From Neokomagataea thailandica NBRC 106555 (lineage in GTDB: Bacteria; Pseudomonadota; Alphaproteobacteria; Acetobacterales; Acetobacteraceae): a stretch of 42,117 nucleotides of DNA. This document shows positions 1-9,295 of this stretch, one piece after another. Both the position numbers and the translations under genes were made by a program. Each line of letters opens with the position of its first letter. Position 1 is the stretch's first letter. The stretch lies in the NCBI RefSeq assembly GCF_001598495.1, contig NZ_BCZB01000006.1, positions 1-42,117 of the forward strand, read 5' to 3'. The notes under the pieces are model-generated. The model was not told the DNA's origin. It saw nothing but the letters and a program-made list of their open reading frames with translations, and did not search any database.

Positions 1-537
1 CATCCTCTAGCCCGCCTGAACGTGCTTTGGCAGGGGTGGTTGTTGTTTTGTTTGGTGTTGCAGAAGGGTTTTGTATCGTTTTCTGTGTATTGTTTTGTGA
101 TAATTTTTGATTTTTATGTATATTTTCAGCATTGGCTGAAGTGAAGCAAAGTAATGCCGCAGAAGACATGTACATATATTTTTTTATATGCATCGAATTT
201 TTCCGAGTTGTTGTCTGGTTTGCACATTTCAATTTGAAGACAGATAAACATTACTTATTGCTTATGTCTTCATAACGTCCTGTGCGGTGTGTTTGAGATA
301 TTTCAGGAGACTAAAAAAAACAACATGATTTATGTGAAGGTTTTATTTAGGTATTGATTTTTATTTCGTTTATTTTTTTTAAAAAAATTAATTGTAATAC
401 TTAAGTATAATTATAATTATTTCATATAATTTGTATAAAAAAATATATCTATGAAGAAATTACATTAATATGATTTTGATAAAAATAGAGTAGTTTATTA
501 TGAATTTTTATTTATTAATATAAAATATAATATATGG
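1..537. other. AT-rich gene-free stretch
   Basis: No credible coding frame was found on either strand. Base composition becomes very AT-rich from about position 300 to 537, with long A and T runs. It lies downstream of the minus-strand glycosyltransferase gene, so it should hold that gene's 3' end signals, but no clear hairpin with a U-tract was recognised. The window probably begins inside an intergenic region. Confidence 0.5.
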
Positions 538-1473
538 TTACATTATGTTGTGTGGGGGCGGGGCGTAAGAGAGATAAATCATTCGCTTCTGTTCTTTGCG
601 CGCGAGTGTGACGCTGTCCAAAATGAGGCCGCAGGTGAATGATAGGGCGGAGAGTGTCATCAGGCCCGTGGAGAGTAGGGCGGTCGGTAGGCGCGGGACG
701 AGACCTGTTTTTAAGTAGGTCAGGATGACTGGAGCGCCGAGGGCGATAGAAAGAAGGCCGAGAGAAAAGCCTAGCGTACTGAAAAAAAGAACGGGGCGTT
801 CTTGCTTCACTAAGGTGAGGATTGTTTTTAAAATGCGAAAGCCGTCGCGGTAGGTGCGTAATTTTGAGGTGGAACCGGGAGGGCGCTCGCTATAGCGCGT
901 GGGGAGCTCCCCAATGGGCATGCAGAGTTCAAGAGCATGCACGGTGAGTTCTGTCTCGGTTTCAAAGCCGGATGACAAGGCGGGGAAAGATTTCACGAAA
1001 CGCTTGGAAAAGACCCGATAGCCGGACAGCATATCGGTAAGGCGGCGTCCGAAAATATGGGTGACGATACCGGTTAAGGCGCGGTTTCCGGTGACGTGGC
1101 CGCGCCGATACGCGCTGCTTTGATCAGTCACACGGGCGGCATTGACCATATCCAGGCCTTGGCTTTGTGCTAGGGCGAGGAGGCGTGGGGCGGCGGCTGC
1201 TTCATAAGTGGCGTCACCATCGACGAGGATATAATAATCAGCATCGATATCCGCGAACATGCGGCGGATGACGTGTCCTTTGCCTTGAAGCGTTTCGGTA
1301 CGGATCAGGGCACCGGCCGCTTGGGCGACCGCAATGGTATTGTCGGTCGAGTTATTGTCATAGACATAAATTGGGGCGTCTGGCAGGGCGCGACGGAAGT
1401 CTTGGATGACCTGCCCGATGGCAACGCTTTCATTATAGCACGGAATAAGGACAGCGATGCGGGGCTGGTTCAT
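538..1473 (-). CDS. Family 2 glycosyltransferase, membrane anchored
   Basis: This 311-residue protein is a GT-A fold family 2 glycosyltransferase of the polyprenyl-phosphate sugar transferase type. The N-terminus carries the nucleotide-sugar fold (AVLIPCYNES near residues 7-16, VYDNNSTDNT near 37-46) and a metal-binding DxD-like site (ILVDGDATY near 82-90). Two hydrophobic segments near residues 228-255 and 264-287 should anchor it in the inner membrane. By family knowledge such enzymes load a sugar onto a lipid carrier for glycan or lipid modification; the actual sugar cannot be told. It lies 12 bases downstream of the HD-hydrolase gene on the same strand, so the two probably share a transcript. 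A link in function between them is not evident. Confidence 0.85.
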   Translation of the reverse strand: MNQPRIAVLIPCYNESVAIGQVIQDFRRALPDAPIYVYDNNSTDNTIAVAQAAGALIRTETLQGKGHVIRRMFADIDADYYILVDGDATYEAAAAPRLLALAQSQGLDMVNAARVTDQSSAYRRGHVTGNRALTGIVTHIFGRRLTDMLSGYRVFSKRFVKSFPALSSGFETETELTVHALELCMPIGELPTRYSERPPGSTSKLRTYRDGFRILKTILTLVKQERPVLFFSTLGFSLGLLSIALGAPVILTYLKTGLVPRLPTALLSTGLMTLSALSFTCGLILDSVTLARKEQKRMIYLSYAPPPHNIM

Positions 1474-1485
1474 AGTGGTCAGGCC

Positions 1486-2088
1486 TTAAGGCGTGGCGCT
1501 GAGGCGCGTGGTTGTTTCATCCAAGAGGGCCCGTATGGTGCGGGTGAGTGGGGTGCCATCGGTGTATTTTCGGCCGTAATGCAGGTTGAAGCGGTGGTCA
1601 AAATCGTCAGGGTTGGTGCCGTTGATATGTTGGGAGATGGTTTCGAGTTTATCGAAGGCTTTGGCGAGTTTTGCTTCGGGTGAGGTGGCGTTCTCGTAGT
1701 CATCCCAGAGGGCTAAAAAATCGGCTTTAAGGTCGTCCGGTAAGGTTTCCATGACGGTCAGTAGGTCGGTGCGTTCTTGCATACTTTTGGTGGCAGATGC
1801 GGTGAGTGAGGTTGCGGGAATATCGCCGTGAATAGCCTCACCGAGATCGTGTAGAATGCAGAGTTTGAAGAGTTTTGTAAGATCGATTTCTGGAGGGAGC
1901 TGGTCTGCGAATGTCATAACCATGAGGCATAAGCCCCAGCTATGCGCTGCGGTGCTTTCAGGCAAGCCATTGAGCGTATAGGCCCGGCGCAGTACGTCTT
2001 TTAGGCGCGAAGCTTCGCGCAGGAATGTCAGTCTTTTCTCGATGCTATGCTGAGAAATGTGGCTGTCTGCGGTATTGGTCGCGTCCAT
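1486..2088 (-). CDS. HD-domain phosphohydrolase (YfbR/HDDC2-like)
   Basis: A 200-residue protein with the full metal-binding set of a compact HD phosphohydrolase: AAHSW near residues 47-51, the HD doublet in LHDLGEA near 84-90, and a later Asp in FDKLETI. Known members of this group (YfbR and human HDDC2) are nucleoside 5'-monophosphatases acting on deoxynucleotides in the cytoplasm, which is a plausible but unproven role here. It is the first gene of a minus-strand pair with the glycosyltransferase. The gene faces cysG across about 190 bases, so the promoters of both must lie in that gap. Length matches the family. Confidence 0.8.
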   Translation of the reverse strand: MDATNTADSHISQHSIEKRLTFLREASRLKDVLRRAYTLNGLPESTAAHSWGLCLMVMTFADQLPPEIDLTKLFKLCILHDLGEAIHGDIPATSLTASATKSMQERTDLLTVMETLPDDLKADFLALWDDYENATSPEAKLAKAFDKLETISQHINGTNPDDFDHRFNLHYGRKYTDGTPLTRTIRALLDETTTRLSATP

Positions 2089-2277
2089 GGGTCCCCTTGG
2101 GCGTGCTGTACTGTGGGTGGTGGCATAGTGAGTAGTAATGACACGCCATAAAATTCTTATATTTATGAGGTATCTGACCCGGGCGAAGACGGCAAGGCTA
2201 AGGGGGTGTTTCTTGTGCTCCTTTGCGCGGCTGAGCGGCTGTGTATAGTGAGAGAAAGACCGTGACTTGCAAGACTG

Positions 2278-3711
2278 ATGGACGAGATGGACGCTGATAA
2301 ACCCCTTTCCCCGATTGAAACGGGATGGTTCCCGATTTCGGTGCGTATTGAAGGGGCACGTGTGTTGCTTGTGGGTGGCGGTGAAGTGGCCATTAATAAA
2401 GGGCGGCTCCTGTTAGATCACGGTGCGCGTATTGAGATTGTGGCGGATCGGTTGATCCCGGGTGTGCAGGAATGGGTTGATTCTGGGCAGGCACTCCATG
2501 TTGGTGGGCGTGTTGATGAGGCGCTTCTGGAGGGTTTAATGCCGGGGTGTCGCCTTGTTTATGCAGCGACGGATGATCGGGCGGTGAACCGCGTGGTAGC
2601 GGCGATGGCAGAGCGCATGGGTATTCCGGTATGTGCAGTGGATGACCCTGAGCCTTCGACCTTTATTACGCCAGCGCAGGTGCGGCGTGGTATGGTGCGT
2701 GTGTCGATTGCGACGGCGGGTGGCGCGCCAGTTTTGGCGCGGCGCTTGCGTCAAGAAATTGAGGCATGGTTGCCTGAAGGCACAGGGCGTTTGGCAGAGT
2801 ATATGCAGTCTCGGCGGCCGCGTGTTTCAGCGCGCTGGCCAGAAACGCAAGACCGGAAGCGTGTTTGGGAAGATTTTTTGGATGGTCCGGGGGCTGATGC
2901 TGCACGCGCTGGAGATCACGTCGGGGCTGACTGTGTTTTACAGAGTTTGCTTGATGGTTATGGTCGGGCGGGAGAAGTGTGGCTTGTTGGAGCGGGGCCT
3001 GGGGACCCAGATTTGCTAACGCTGAAGGCGCTGCACTACATGCAGAATGCGGATGTTGTGCTGTATGATAATTTGTTGCCTGCGGCTTTATTGGGCCGTG
3101 TTCGCCGGGATGCTGAATTGATTTTCGTCGGTAAAAAGCGTGATCGGCATACTCTCCCACAATCTGAGATCAATGCAGAGATGGTGCGCCATGCGCGTGC
3201 GGGGCAGCGTGTTTTACGGTTGAAGGGTGGGGATCCCTTTATCTTTGGTCGTGGTGGTGAAGAAATTGAGTCTTTGCTGGAGGCAGGGGTACGTTTCCGG
3301 GTCGTACCGGGAATCACGGCGGCAAGTGGTTGTGCGGCTTATGCCGGTATTCCGCTCACACATCGTGATTGCGCGCAGGCGTGTTTATTTGTGACGGGCC
3401 ATGCCAAAGCGGATGGGGTTTTGGATCTGCCGTGGGAGGACATGGCGGATCGCCGGCAGACGGTTGTGATTTATATGGGTATTTCATCTCTTCAGCGTGC
3501 GATGGATGGGCTGTGTGAGCACGGTTTACCGCATGATTGGCCTGCCGCTATTGTGGAGCGTGGTACGCAACCCGATCAGCGCGTTTTGATGGGAACTGTG
3601 GGGACATTGCCGCGCTTGGCGCTGGAGGCCGGTGTTGCCTCTCCCGCATTAGTGATTGTTGGCAAGGTGGTGGACCATCGGGTTTTGTCTCCTGAGGAGA
3701 GCGGGTCATGA
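2278..3711 (+). CDS. cysG: Siroheme synthase CysG (trifunctional)
   Basis: A 477-residue CysG that makes siroheme, the cofactor of sulfite and nitrite reductases, from uroporphyrinogen III. The N-terminal part is the NAD-dependent precorrin-2 dehydrogenase/ferrochelatase (GGGEVA near residues 33-38, conserved ATDD near 97-100 and the STFITPA loop near 127-133). The C-terminal part is the SAM uroporphyrinogen-III methyltransferase ([16 protein letters not shown] from about 236, then [15 protein letters not shown] and [21 protein letters not shown]). Length agrees with the fused enterobacterial form. An ATG at 2287 is an alternative start; neither site has a strong Shine-Dalgarno sequence. It overlaps glsA by four bases (ATGA), so the two are translationally coupled. 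Confidence 0.95.
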   Translation: MDEMDADKPLSPIETGWFPISVRIEGARVLLVGGGEVAINKGRLLLDHGARIEIVADRLIPGVQEWVDSGQALHVGGRVDEALLEGLMPGCRLVYAATDDRAVNRVVAAMAERMGIPVCAVDDPEPSTFITPAQVRRGMVRVSIATAGGAPVLARRLRQEIEAWLPEGTGRLAEYMQSRRPRVSARWPETQDRKRVWEDFLDGPGADAARAGDHVGADCVLQSLLDGYGRAGEVWLVGAGPGDPDLLTLKALHYMQNADVVLYDNLLPAALLGRVRRDAELIFVGKKRDRHTLPQSEINAEMVRHARAGQRVLRLKGGDPFIFGRGGEEIESLLEAGVRFRVVPGITAASGCAAYAGIPLTHRDCAQACLFVTGHAKADGVLDLPWEDMADRRQTVVIYMGISSLQRAMDGLCEHGLPHDWPAAIVERGTQPDQRVLMGTVGTLPRLALEAGVASPALVIVGKVVDHRVLSPEESGS

Positions 3712-4655
3712 CGGCATTGCAAGATATTTTGCCGCGTATTGTTGATGAGATGCGGGGGGTAGTGGAACGCGGAACGGTGGCCAATTATATTCCGCCGCTT
3801 GCTTGTGTGGACCCGTCCAAATTTGGGATGGCTGTTGTTGAGGCGGATGGCACATTCCATCGTTTTGGTGATGCGGATGAGCCGTTTTCGATTCAGAGTG
3901 TCTCTAAGGTTTTTGGCCTGACCTTGGCTCTGGATGCTGTGGGTGACGGCTTATGGCAGCGCGTGCGGCAAGAGCCCTCAGGGAGTGCGTTTAACTCGAT
4001 TATTCAGCTTGAGAGTGAGCACGGTATTCCCCGGAATCCGTTTATTAATGCCGGGGCGATTGTTGTATCGGATATTTTGGTATCGTGCTTCGGGCGAACG
4101 GGCGCTGAGGATGCGCTGCTAAACCTTTTGCGTCCGTTGGCGCGTGACCCTGCATCGGTCATGGTTGATCGGGAGATGGCTCAGCAAGAAGCGCAGACGG
4201 GGTTTCGTAATCTGGCCCTCGGGAACTACATGCGGAATTTCGATAATATCGTGAATCCTGTGGAGCAGACGCTCGATTTTTATTTTCATCAATGCGCGTT
4301 GACGATGAGTTGTGGTCAACTGGCGGAGATGGGGGCGTATCTCATGACGGGGGGAGTAAACCCCCTGACGGGAGAGCGTGTTATGTCAACTCGGCAGACA
4401 CAAACGGTCCTCGCTTTGATGATGATGTGTGGCCATTATGATGGCTCAGGTGCTTTTGCTATTCGTGTTGGTTTGCCTGGGAAATCGGGTGTTGGCGGTG
4501 GGATTTTGGCTATTACGCCGGGTGTAGCCTCGGTTGCGGTATGGTCGCCGGGATTGAATGCGCAGGGAAATTCTCTGTTGGGGACTTTGGCGTTGGAGCG
4601 CTTGGTGCAGGAAACGGGGTGGAATGTGTTTCGGGCTTGTGGCCACACGGTTTAG
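3708..4655 (+). CDS. glsA: Glutaminase
   Basis: A 315-residue beta-lactamase-fold glutaminase that hydrolyses glutamine to glutamate and ammonia in the cytoplasm. The catalytic Ser-x-x-Lys is visible as S64-V-S-K67, within [18 protein letters not shown]. Other family blocks are [11 protein letters not shown], the NYMRNFDNI region, and [11 protein letters not shown] near the C-terminus. Length is typical of GlsA/GlsB. It overlaps the cysG stop codon (ATGA), which fixes the start. Glutaminase supplies ammonia and can aid acid resistance, which would suit an acid-producing organism, but that role is inference. The gene is followed by an AT-rich gap and a change in composition. Confidence 0.95.
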   Translation: MTALQDILPRIVDEMRGVVERGTVANYIPPLACVDPSKFGMAVVEADGTFHRFGDADEPFSIQSVSKVFGLTLALDAVGDGLWQRVRQEPSGSAFNSIIQLESEHGIPRNPFINAGAIVVSDILVSCFGRTGAEDALLNLLRPLARDPASVMVDREMAQQEAQTGFRNLALGNYMRNFDNIVNPVEQTLDFYFHQCALTMSCGQLAEMGAYLMTGGVNPLTGERVMSTRQTQTVLALMMMCGHYDGSGAFAIRVGLPGKSGVGGGILAITPGVASVAVWSPGLNAQGNSLLGTLALERLVQETGWNVFRACGHTV

Positions 4656-4769
4656 AGGGCATTACCAATAGGTAATAAATGAATTATTGAAATAGATTAT
4701 TATTTTAATAGATAGATTGTCTTCTATAAAATCATCCGTATCCAAGTAATGAATTAGGTTTATCAGGAA

Positions 4770-5702
4770 ATGAGAAATATCATTTTTCTTTCAGTTTTAT
4801 CACTGATCATGCATCCAGTTTATTCTTATGCAAGTACAAAAAATATTCCATTAAAAGCAGACCATTTTCCTTTTTTATTACAGGAGGTTTCGGGGAACCG
4901 TCCCATTATCCCCATAAAATTAGGAAGAGTGCATTATCACATGATGGTGCATGCTAATGCTGATTTTTATATGCAAATTAATCATTCGACCGCGCAAAGT
5001 GCTGACGTAATATTACGTTCTCACGTTGGGGCGTATGGAATACAGCAATCAGGAAAAATTAGCGCATTAGGGCGAGATGAAGGGATTTTACCATCATTTC
5101 AGGTGGGTCAAAATACTTGGCTCAACCAACCTGTTTCAGTATTTGAAACTCCGGCAGATGGAACCGGAATGCTTGGTTTGAAATGGATATCACAAAATAA
5201 TGTAATTGTGGATTTTCCTGATCGTGAGATTTATTTAAATACGGATATTAATAAAAGTGTACGTCTTGAGAAGAAAATCAGGTCGATAGACTATCATGCG
5301 TTTAAGATGGATCATGATATTAAAAGCGGAAAATATTACCTTCCGGTCACAATAAACGGTATTACAAAAAAAATGGTCGTCAGTATGGTTGCTAGCCTTA
5401 TTATTGATAGCAAATTTGCAGAGGAATCTGGTGTGCCTTTGGGTGCGGTGGCTGGAGATTCAGGCGGGCCGAGCGGTGCAGTGGAAAATAATTATTATTT
5501 AGGAAAGCCTGTTGCAATACAAATTGGCTCGTGGAAGGCGGCAGAGAGCCAAGATGGATTAATAGAAGATATTTACGCGTATCAGAAAAAATCTCGTCCA
5601 GAGCAGGGTAATAATTCTGAAGGTGGAGCGTTAGGCGCGGATTTCTTAATATCTCATCACGCAATCGTTGATTTTGGAAATTATACTTTGTATTTGAAAT
5701 AA
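4770..5702 (+). CDS. Exported tandem retropepsin-like protein, catalytic motifs lost
   Basis: A 310-residue protein with a signal peptide (hydrophobic residues 4-19, likely cleavage near YAS). It appears to contain two copies of an aspartyl-protease-like half fold. Copy one ends with MLGLKWISQNNVIVDF (134-149) then EIYL. Copy two ends with ALGADFLISHHAIVDF (287-302) then TLYL. This is the usual C-terminal signature of bacterial retropepsin-like proteins. Where the catalytic DTGA should sit, copy one has HANA (61-64) and copy two has SMVA (205-208), so both catalytic Asp residues are gone. It is likely a non-catalytic periplasmic binding or scaffold protein. The gene is much more AT-rich than its neighbours, which suggests transfer. 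Fold assignment is by motif reading only. Confidence 0.6.
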   Translation: MRNIIFLSVLSLIMHPVYSYASTKNIPLKADHFPFLLQEVSGNRPIIPIKLGRVHYHMMVHANADFYMQINHSTAQSADVILRSHVGAYGIQQSGKISALGRDEGILPSFQVGQNTWLNQPVSVFETPADGTGMLGLKWISQNNVIVDFPDREIYLNTDINKSVRLEKKIRSIDYHAFKMDHDIKSGKYYLPVTINGITKKMVVSMVASLIIDSKFAEESGVPLGAVAGDSGGPSGAVENNYYLGKPVAIQIGSWKAAESQDGLIEDIYAYQKKSRPEQGNNSEGGALGADFLISHHAIVDFGNYTLYLK

Positions 5703-5780
5703 AAATTGTAATTCTATTATTTGGGTGGTGTTTAATCAAGGTGGTGGGAGCGACTGACGCGCCCCACCCCGGGAATGTAT

Positions 5781-6002
5781 TCATGAAGCGGCCATTGGCA
5801 TTAAGGCGCGGGCGTGATCGGTTGGCACAAGCCCCGATCTCGATCGCGAAAAGAGCGATTGACCGATCATGATTTCCAACTGGTGGATTTGCCGGCAGAC
5901 TGTTGGCTGTGTCGTTCCCAGGGCGTGCGCTGCTCCGGACAGGGAGCCCGCATGATATGCGGCGGCAAAGCTTTGCCAAAGATGCCAGTCGATCTTATCC
6001 AT
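5781..6002 (-). pseudogene. LysR regulator fragment (N-terminal HTH only)
   Basis: This 73-residue frame reproduces the DNA-binding N-terminus of the intact LysR regulator at 8291-9160 (same MDKIDWHLWQSFAAAYHAGS start), with two visible substitutions (AQALG to AHALG; PTVSRQ to PTVCRQ). It ends in a stop made at the junction where homology breaks off, so the linker helix end and the whole effector domain are absent. A free HTH could in principle still bind the operator copy just upstream, but it has no complete dimerisation helix, so it is best treated as a relic. Confidence 0.85.
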
Positions 6003-6138
6003 ACAAAAATGTAGATCTATTCTGCCATGATTGGCAATAGAGCGTGCCTAATGGAACTCCTATACTTCCGATATGACAAGCAGATGGAGATATGCTTGGG
6101 TTGTATTTCTCGTGCATATAGAAGGACGTATAGTGGCC
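5788..6138. repeat. Left copy of ~350-bp direct repeat (LysR 5' part and divergent promoter)
   Basis: Positions 5788-6138 match 8946-9295 in the same orientation, well over 90 percent identical by eye, with a one-base length difference near 6113. The shared block holds the first ~72 codons of the LysR gene, the intergenic operator region and the start of the divergent gene through GTGGCC. Homology stops abruptly at both ends. Confidence 0.9.
6023..6036. promoter_or_regulatory. Inverted repeat, relic LysR operator
   Basis: TGCCA-TGAT-TGGCA lies just upstream of the truncated LysR copy and is identical to the site at 9181-9194. It has the symmetry expected of a LysR binding site, close to the T-N11-A pattern. 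Function here is inferred from the duplicate. Confidence 0.35.
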
Positions 6139-6394
6139 GATATTAACTTCGATGCCCGAGACTTAGAGATCCAGCGCGGCAGCCACGATTTCTACCTGTT
6201 ATAGTGGTTCGAACGGGGGCTCCAGATCGCCCTAGAGGTATCAGGCACCAAGTACTAGGCAGTGGACAGGCCATTCTACGCAAGAATCCAGAGCAAATTG
6301 ACTTCTCGCTCCAAAGAGCGGGGCTTCTGTCACAAGCCCATGGTAAGTCAACGCCGGAAGCCGATAGAAATACTGCCTCGACCGCCTTACCCCA
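6138..6394. other. Non-coding junction sequence left of the M28 gene
   Basis: After the repeat ends, the divergent frame opened by GTG at 6133 runs only 23 codons (MADINFDARDLEIQRG...) before a stop, and further stops follow. It has no resemblance to the SRPBCC gene found at the right copy. No other gene was recognised. It may be debris of another gene or element. Confidence 0.4.
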
Positions 6395-8074
6395 TCAACG
6401 CCGGCTTGCGTTCGAGCTAGCGCGGATCGCTGCAAATTCTGAACCGGCGGACCAACCCGGCCACGTGTCGGAAAAGGCAAGATGATGTACCACCGCCCAC
6501 GCAGCAGCGATGTCCTGAGCCGCGCCGCGCAAATCCCAAGTCTGGCTCCACGCATCGCAAGGCTGATGATAGCAGCGCCGGTATCCGGCCGCCCAACGCG
6601 CCCCTGCCGCTACCCCGCCATTTACGAGGTCGTAATCTCCGCTCATGCCCATGATGGGCAGAACCGGCACGCCGAGACGCGCAAACGGTAAGTGATCCGC
6701 TCGGTAAAATGCGCCTCGCTCCGGCTCGGCCTCGGGAGATGTGGTGCGGCCCTGCATCTTCGCTGCTGCCGCGAATGCATCCTGTAACTGATCCTGCCCG
6801 GCACCGACGATGAACGCGTTGCGAGCCGGGCCTGCCGTTTGGAGCACGTCGAACGTCACGTTCGCGACTGTCGTAGCGATGGGAAAAAGCGGATGCGCTG
6901 CGTACCAAGAGGAGCCGAGAAGCCCTCGCTCTTCACCGGTCCAAGCGGCAAAGACGAGTGTGCGATCCGGGCGTGGCCCTGTGACAAAGGCCCGGGCAAC
7001 TTCGAGCACCGCCGCGATGCCCGCGCCGTCATCATTTGCACCGCGCCGGATGATCGTGTGACCGGCAGCATCTTGGCTCTCACCGAATGCGTCCCAATGT
7101 GCTCCGACGAGGATGGAATCATTCGGACGCGTCTTGCCGACGATTTTCCCAATGACGTTCTGGCTGACGAGATGTGAGACGGCGACTGGCATATCCACTG
7201 TCAGGCTCACCCCGTCGAGCGGGACCGGACGGAAATCCGGTGAACGGGCCTTCACCCGGAGAGCAGTCAGGTCTTGACCGGCGCTTTTGAACAGTGCGGC
7301 CGCTGCATCACCCTGAATCCAGCCGGCGATGGGTGGTGCTTCTTTATCCCCCTGATCTTCAAGCGCGTATTCCTCAGCACCCGGTGCGATGACCGTCGCC
7401 CATGGATAGGACGCGCCTGGTGTGTCGTGAACGATAATGGCGGCGGCAGCGCCCCGCTGTGCCGCTTCTTCATATTTGTAAGTCCAGCGGCCATAATAGG
7501 TCATGGCCCTCCCGCCGAACTTACCTGCGACCGCTTCACCGGCGGAAGCATCGAAATCGGGATCATTAATAAGGATGACCGCGATCTTCCCCTTGAGATC
7601 GACGCCTTTGAAATCGTCCCAGCCGCGTTCGGGCGCATGCACGCCATATCCTACGAACACAAGCTGCGCGTGGTCGAGAGACTGATGATTCTCGGGGTGA
7701 ACGGTGAAGAGGCAGAGATCCTTGAACTGAACCAACGAACGACTTCCGTTTGGCACATTGAGGCGTACAGTCATCGCGGGCATCGGCTTTGTGCGGAGCA
7801 TCGGGACGTTCTGCGTCCAGCCGCCCTTATCTCCCCCAGGCGCAAGGCCGAGTGCCTTGAACCGATCGATCAAATACGGGACCGTCACCTTCTCCCCTTC
7901 GGTTCCGGGCGAGCGCCCATGGAAGCCGTCGGAGGCAAGTGCGCGGATCGTCTCGGACAGGTGCGCCGGGTTGATCGGCGCGGTATCAACGGGAGCGGCC
8001 TTGCCAATGACTGGGAAGACAAAGAAGCAGGTAGCGGCAATACTTGCCAGCAGAGATGAGCGATGCTGTGTCAT
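6395..8074 (-). CDS. Secreted M28 family zinc metallopeptidase
   Basis: A 559-residue exported aminopeptidase-like enzyme. It has an N-terminal signal peptide (hydrophobic 8-23, likely cut after GKAA), a PA-type inserted region near 135-260, then an M28 catalytic domain. All five expected zinc ligands are visible: H326 (in VGAHWDAFG), D348 (GANDDGAG), E382 (WTGEERG), D409 (NVTFDVLQ) and H461 (YRADHLPF). The catalytic pair would be D328 and E381. The YHQPCDAW block is also typical. It should hydrolyse peptides in the periplasm or outside. The gene is GC-rich, its opposite strand is full of open frames, and it sits between two copies of a LysR fragment, so it is probably part of an acquired segment. 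No other gene shares its transcript. Confidence 0.9.
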   Translation of the reverse strand: MTQHRSSLLASIAATCFFVFPVIGKAAPVDTAPINPAHLSETIRALASDGFHGRSPGTEGEKVTVPYLIDRFKALGLAPGGDKGGWTQNVPMLRTKPMPAMTVRLNVPNGSRSLVQFKDLCLFTVHPENHQSLDHAQLVFVGYGVHAPERGWDDFKGVDLKGKIAVILINDPDFDASAGEAVAGKFGGRAMTYYGRWTYKYEEAAQRGAAAAIIVHDTPGASYPWATVIAPGAEEYALEDQGDKEAPPIAGWIQGDAAAALFKSAGQDLTALRVKARSPDFRPVPLDGVSLTVDMPVAVSHLVSQNVIGKIVGKTRPNDSILVGAHWDAFGESQDAAGHTIIRRGANDDGAGIAAVLEVARAFVTGPRPDRTLVFAAWTGEERGLLGSSWYAAHPLFPIATTVANVTFDVLQTAGPARNAFIVGAGQDQLQDAFAAAAKMQGRTTSPEAEPERGAFYRADHLPFARLGVPVLPIMGMSGDYDLVNGGVAAGARWAAGYRRCYHQPCDAWSQTWDLRGAAQDIAAAWAVVHHLAFSDTWPGWSAGSEFAAIRASSNASRR

Positions 8075-8241
8075 TCCGGAATCGTATCACTCATGCGACT
8101 AGTGCGCCATACCCTGCTATTGGTTCCGTACCGCAATCTGGAAAAAGCGATGCGCCTGCGTGGGAATTATCGGAGACTAAGCCTTGTATGCCACGCACCA
8201 AATCCGCTTTTGGGAAAGAAAAGAGCTACACTCCAATGCCC

Positions 8242-8264
8242 GAGACGATAGGCGGGAGTTGGCG
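8242..8264. repeat. Short direct repeat, left copy
   Basis: GAGACGATAGGCGGGAG followed by two variable bases and GGCG. The same string is at 9822-9844, so 21 of 23 bases match. The two copies bracket the intact LysR/SRPBCC pair. Confidence 0.6.
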
Positions 8265-8290
8265 CGGTTCGCCTAAAATTAGGTAAAACC

Positions 8291-9160
8291 TTACATTGCG
8301 CGTCGGCAATAAACGTCCAAAGCCTTCCCCAGATGCTGCATCAAGCTATGCACGGCGGGAACGCCGCGCAGGTCGCGATGTGTCACAATCCAGAAAGGCA
8401 ACGTGGCCGGGATATAATCTGGCAGGATAGGCACAAGATTTGGGTCTTCCGACGCCACGGGGGCTTGGCAATACCCAACGCCCACGCCCGCTTGCAGGGC
8501 TGCAAGTAAGCCAGCATCGTCGCTACATTCAAAAGTGGGTTGCAAGCCCAGTTCAGTCAGGCGCCGTAAATGGATGGAAGACGCGATCAAACGATGCCCG
8601 GATAGTTCCGGCAGGTCAGACGGAAAACCATAACGACTCACATAGTCTTTGTGGGCATATAACTTGATAGGCACAAAGCCAATTTTACGCCCCCAGAGTT
8701 CCTGTTGGGTCGGTTCTGTATGACGGACGGCTATATCGGCGTCACGTTCGAGCACGTTCTCGACAGTATCGTTGAGGGAGAGCGTGATGCGTAGGGCCGG
8801 ATGCGCATCGAGAAAAGTTACCAGAATCGATGGAAGGACCATCGTGCCGGTGATTTGGCTGGCGGTGATGGTTAGCGTGGTCGTTTGGGTGGCACTAGCG
8901 GACTTCGCTAAACGTTCGAGGGCATGTGCCTGATTGGTCATAGAGGCGGCCATTGGCATTAAGGCGCGGGCGTGATCGGTTGGCACAAGTCCCGATCTCG
9001 ATCGCGAAAAGAGCGATTGACCAATCATGATTTCCAATTGGTGGATTTGCCGGCTGACTGTCGGCTGCGTCGTTCCCAAGGCCTGCGCTGCTCCGGACAG
9101 GGAGCCCGCATGATATGCGGCGGCAAAGCTTTGCCAAAGGTGCCAGTCGATCTTATCCAT
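8291..9160 (-). CDS. LysR family transcriptional regulator
   Basis: A full-length 289-residue LysR regulator. The winged HTH is residues 1-60 (SFAAAYHAGSLSGAAQALG, then TTQPTVSRQIHQLE), followed by the linker helix and a periplasmic-binding-protein-like effector domain from about residue 90 to the end (ITASQITGTMVLP, DADIAVRHTEPTQ, GVGVGYCQAP). It is transcribed away from the SRPBCC gene across 129 bases that contain a symmetric operator candidate, the classical arrangement in which a LysR protein controls its divergent neighbour. Its 5' third is duplicated at 5781-6002. The effector cannot be predicted. Confidence 0.93.
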   Translation of the reverse strand: MDKIDWHLWQSFAAAYHAGSLSGAAQALGTTQPTVSRQIHQLEIMIGQSLFSRSRSGLVPTDHARALMPMAASMTNQAHALERLAKSASATQTTTLTITASQITGTMVLPSILVTFLDAHPALRITLSLNDTVENVLERDADIAVRHTEPTQQELWGRKIGFVPIKLYAHKDYVSRYGFPSDLPELSGHRLIASSIHLRRLTELGLQPTFECSDDAGLLAALQAGVGVGYCQAPVASEDPNLVPILPDYIPATLPFWIVTHRDLRGVPAVHSLMQHLGKALDVYCRRAM

Positions 9161-9295
9161 ACAAAAATGTAGATCTATTCTGCCATGATTGGCAATAGAG
9201 TGTACCTAATGGAGCTCCTATACTTCCGATATGACAAACAGACGGAGATATGCCCGGGCTGTGTTTTTGTGCATATGGAAGGACGTATAGTGGCC
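8946..9295. repeat. Right copy of ~350-bp direct repeat
   Basis: Matches 5788-6138. This copy is within the intact LysR/SRPBCC locus, so it is the likely source or the intact allele. The scattered substitutions between copies argue against a very recent tandem duplication. Confidence 0.9.
9181..9194. promoter_or_regulatory. Putative LysR operator
   Basis: TGCCA-TGAT-TGGCA is a 5-bp inverted repeat around a 4-bp centre, 21 bases upstream of the LysR start and about 95 bases upstream of the SRPBCC start. It is preserved unchanged in the left repeat copy while surrounding bases vary, which supports a constrained site. Confidence 0.45.

Noticed and set aside
1273-1683. 136-codon plus-strand frame across the glycosyltransferase/HD gene junction
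   Set aside because: It is antisense to two well-supported genes and resembles no family.
7274-8059. 261-codon frame antisense to the M28 peptidase
   Set aside because: High GC removes stops on the opposite strand; the minus-strand product has all M28 zinc ligands.
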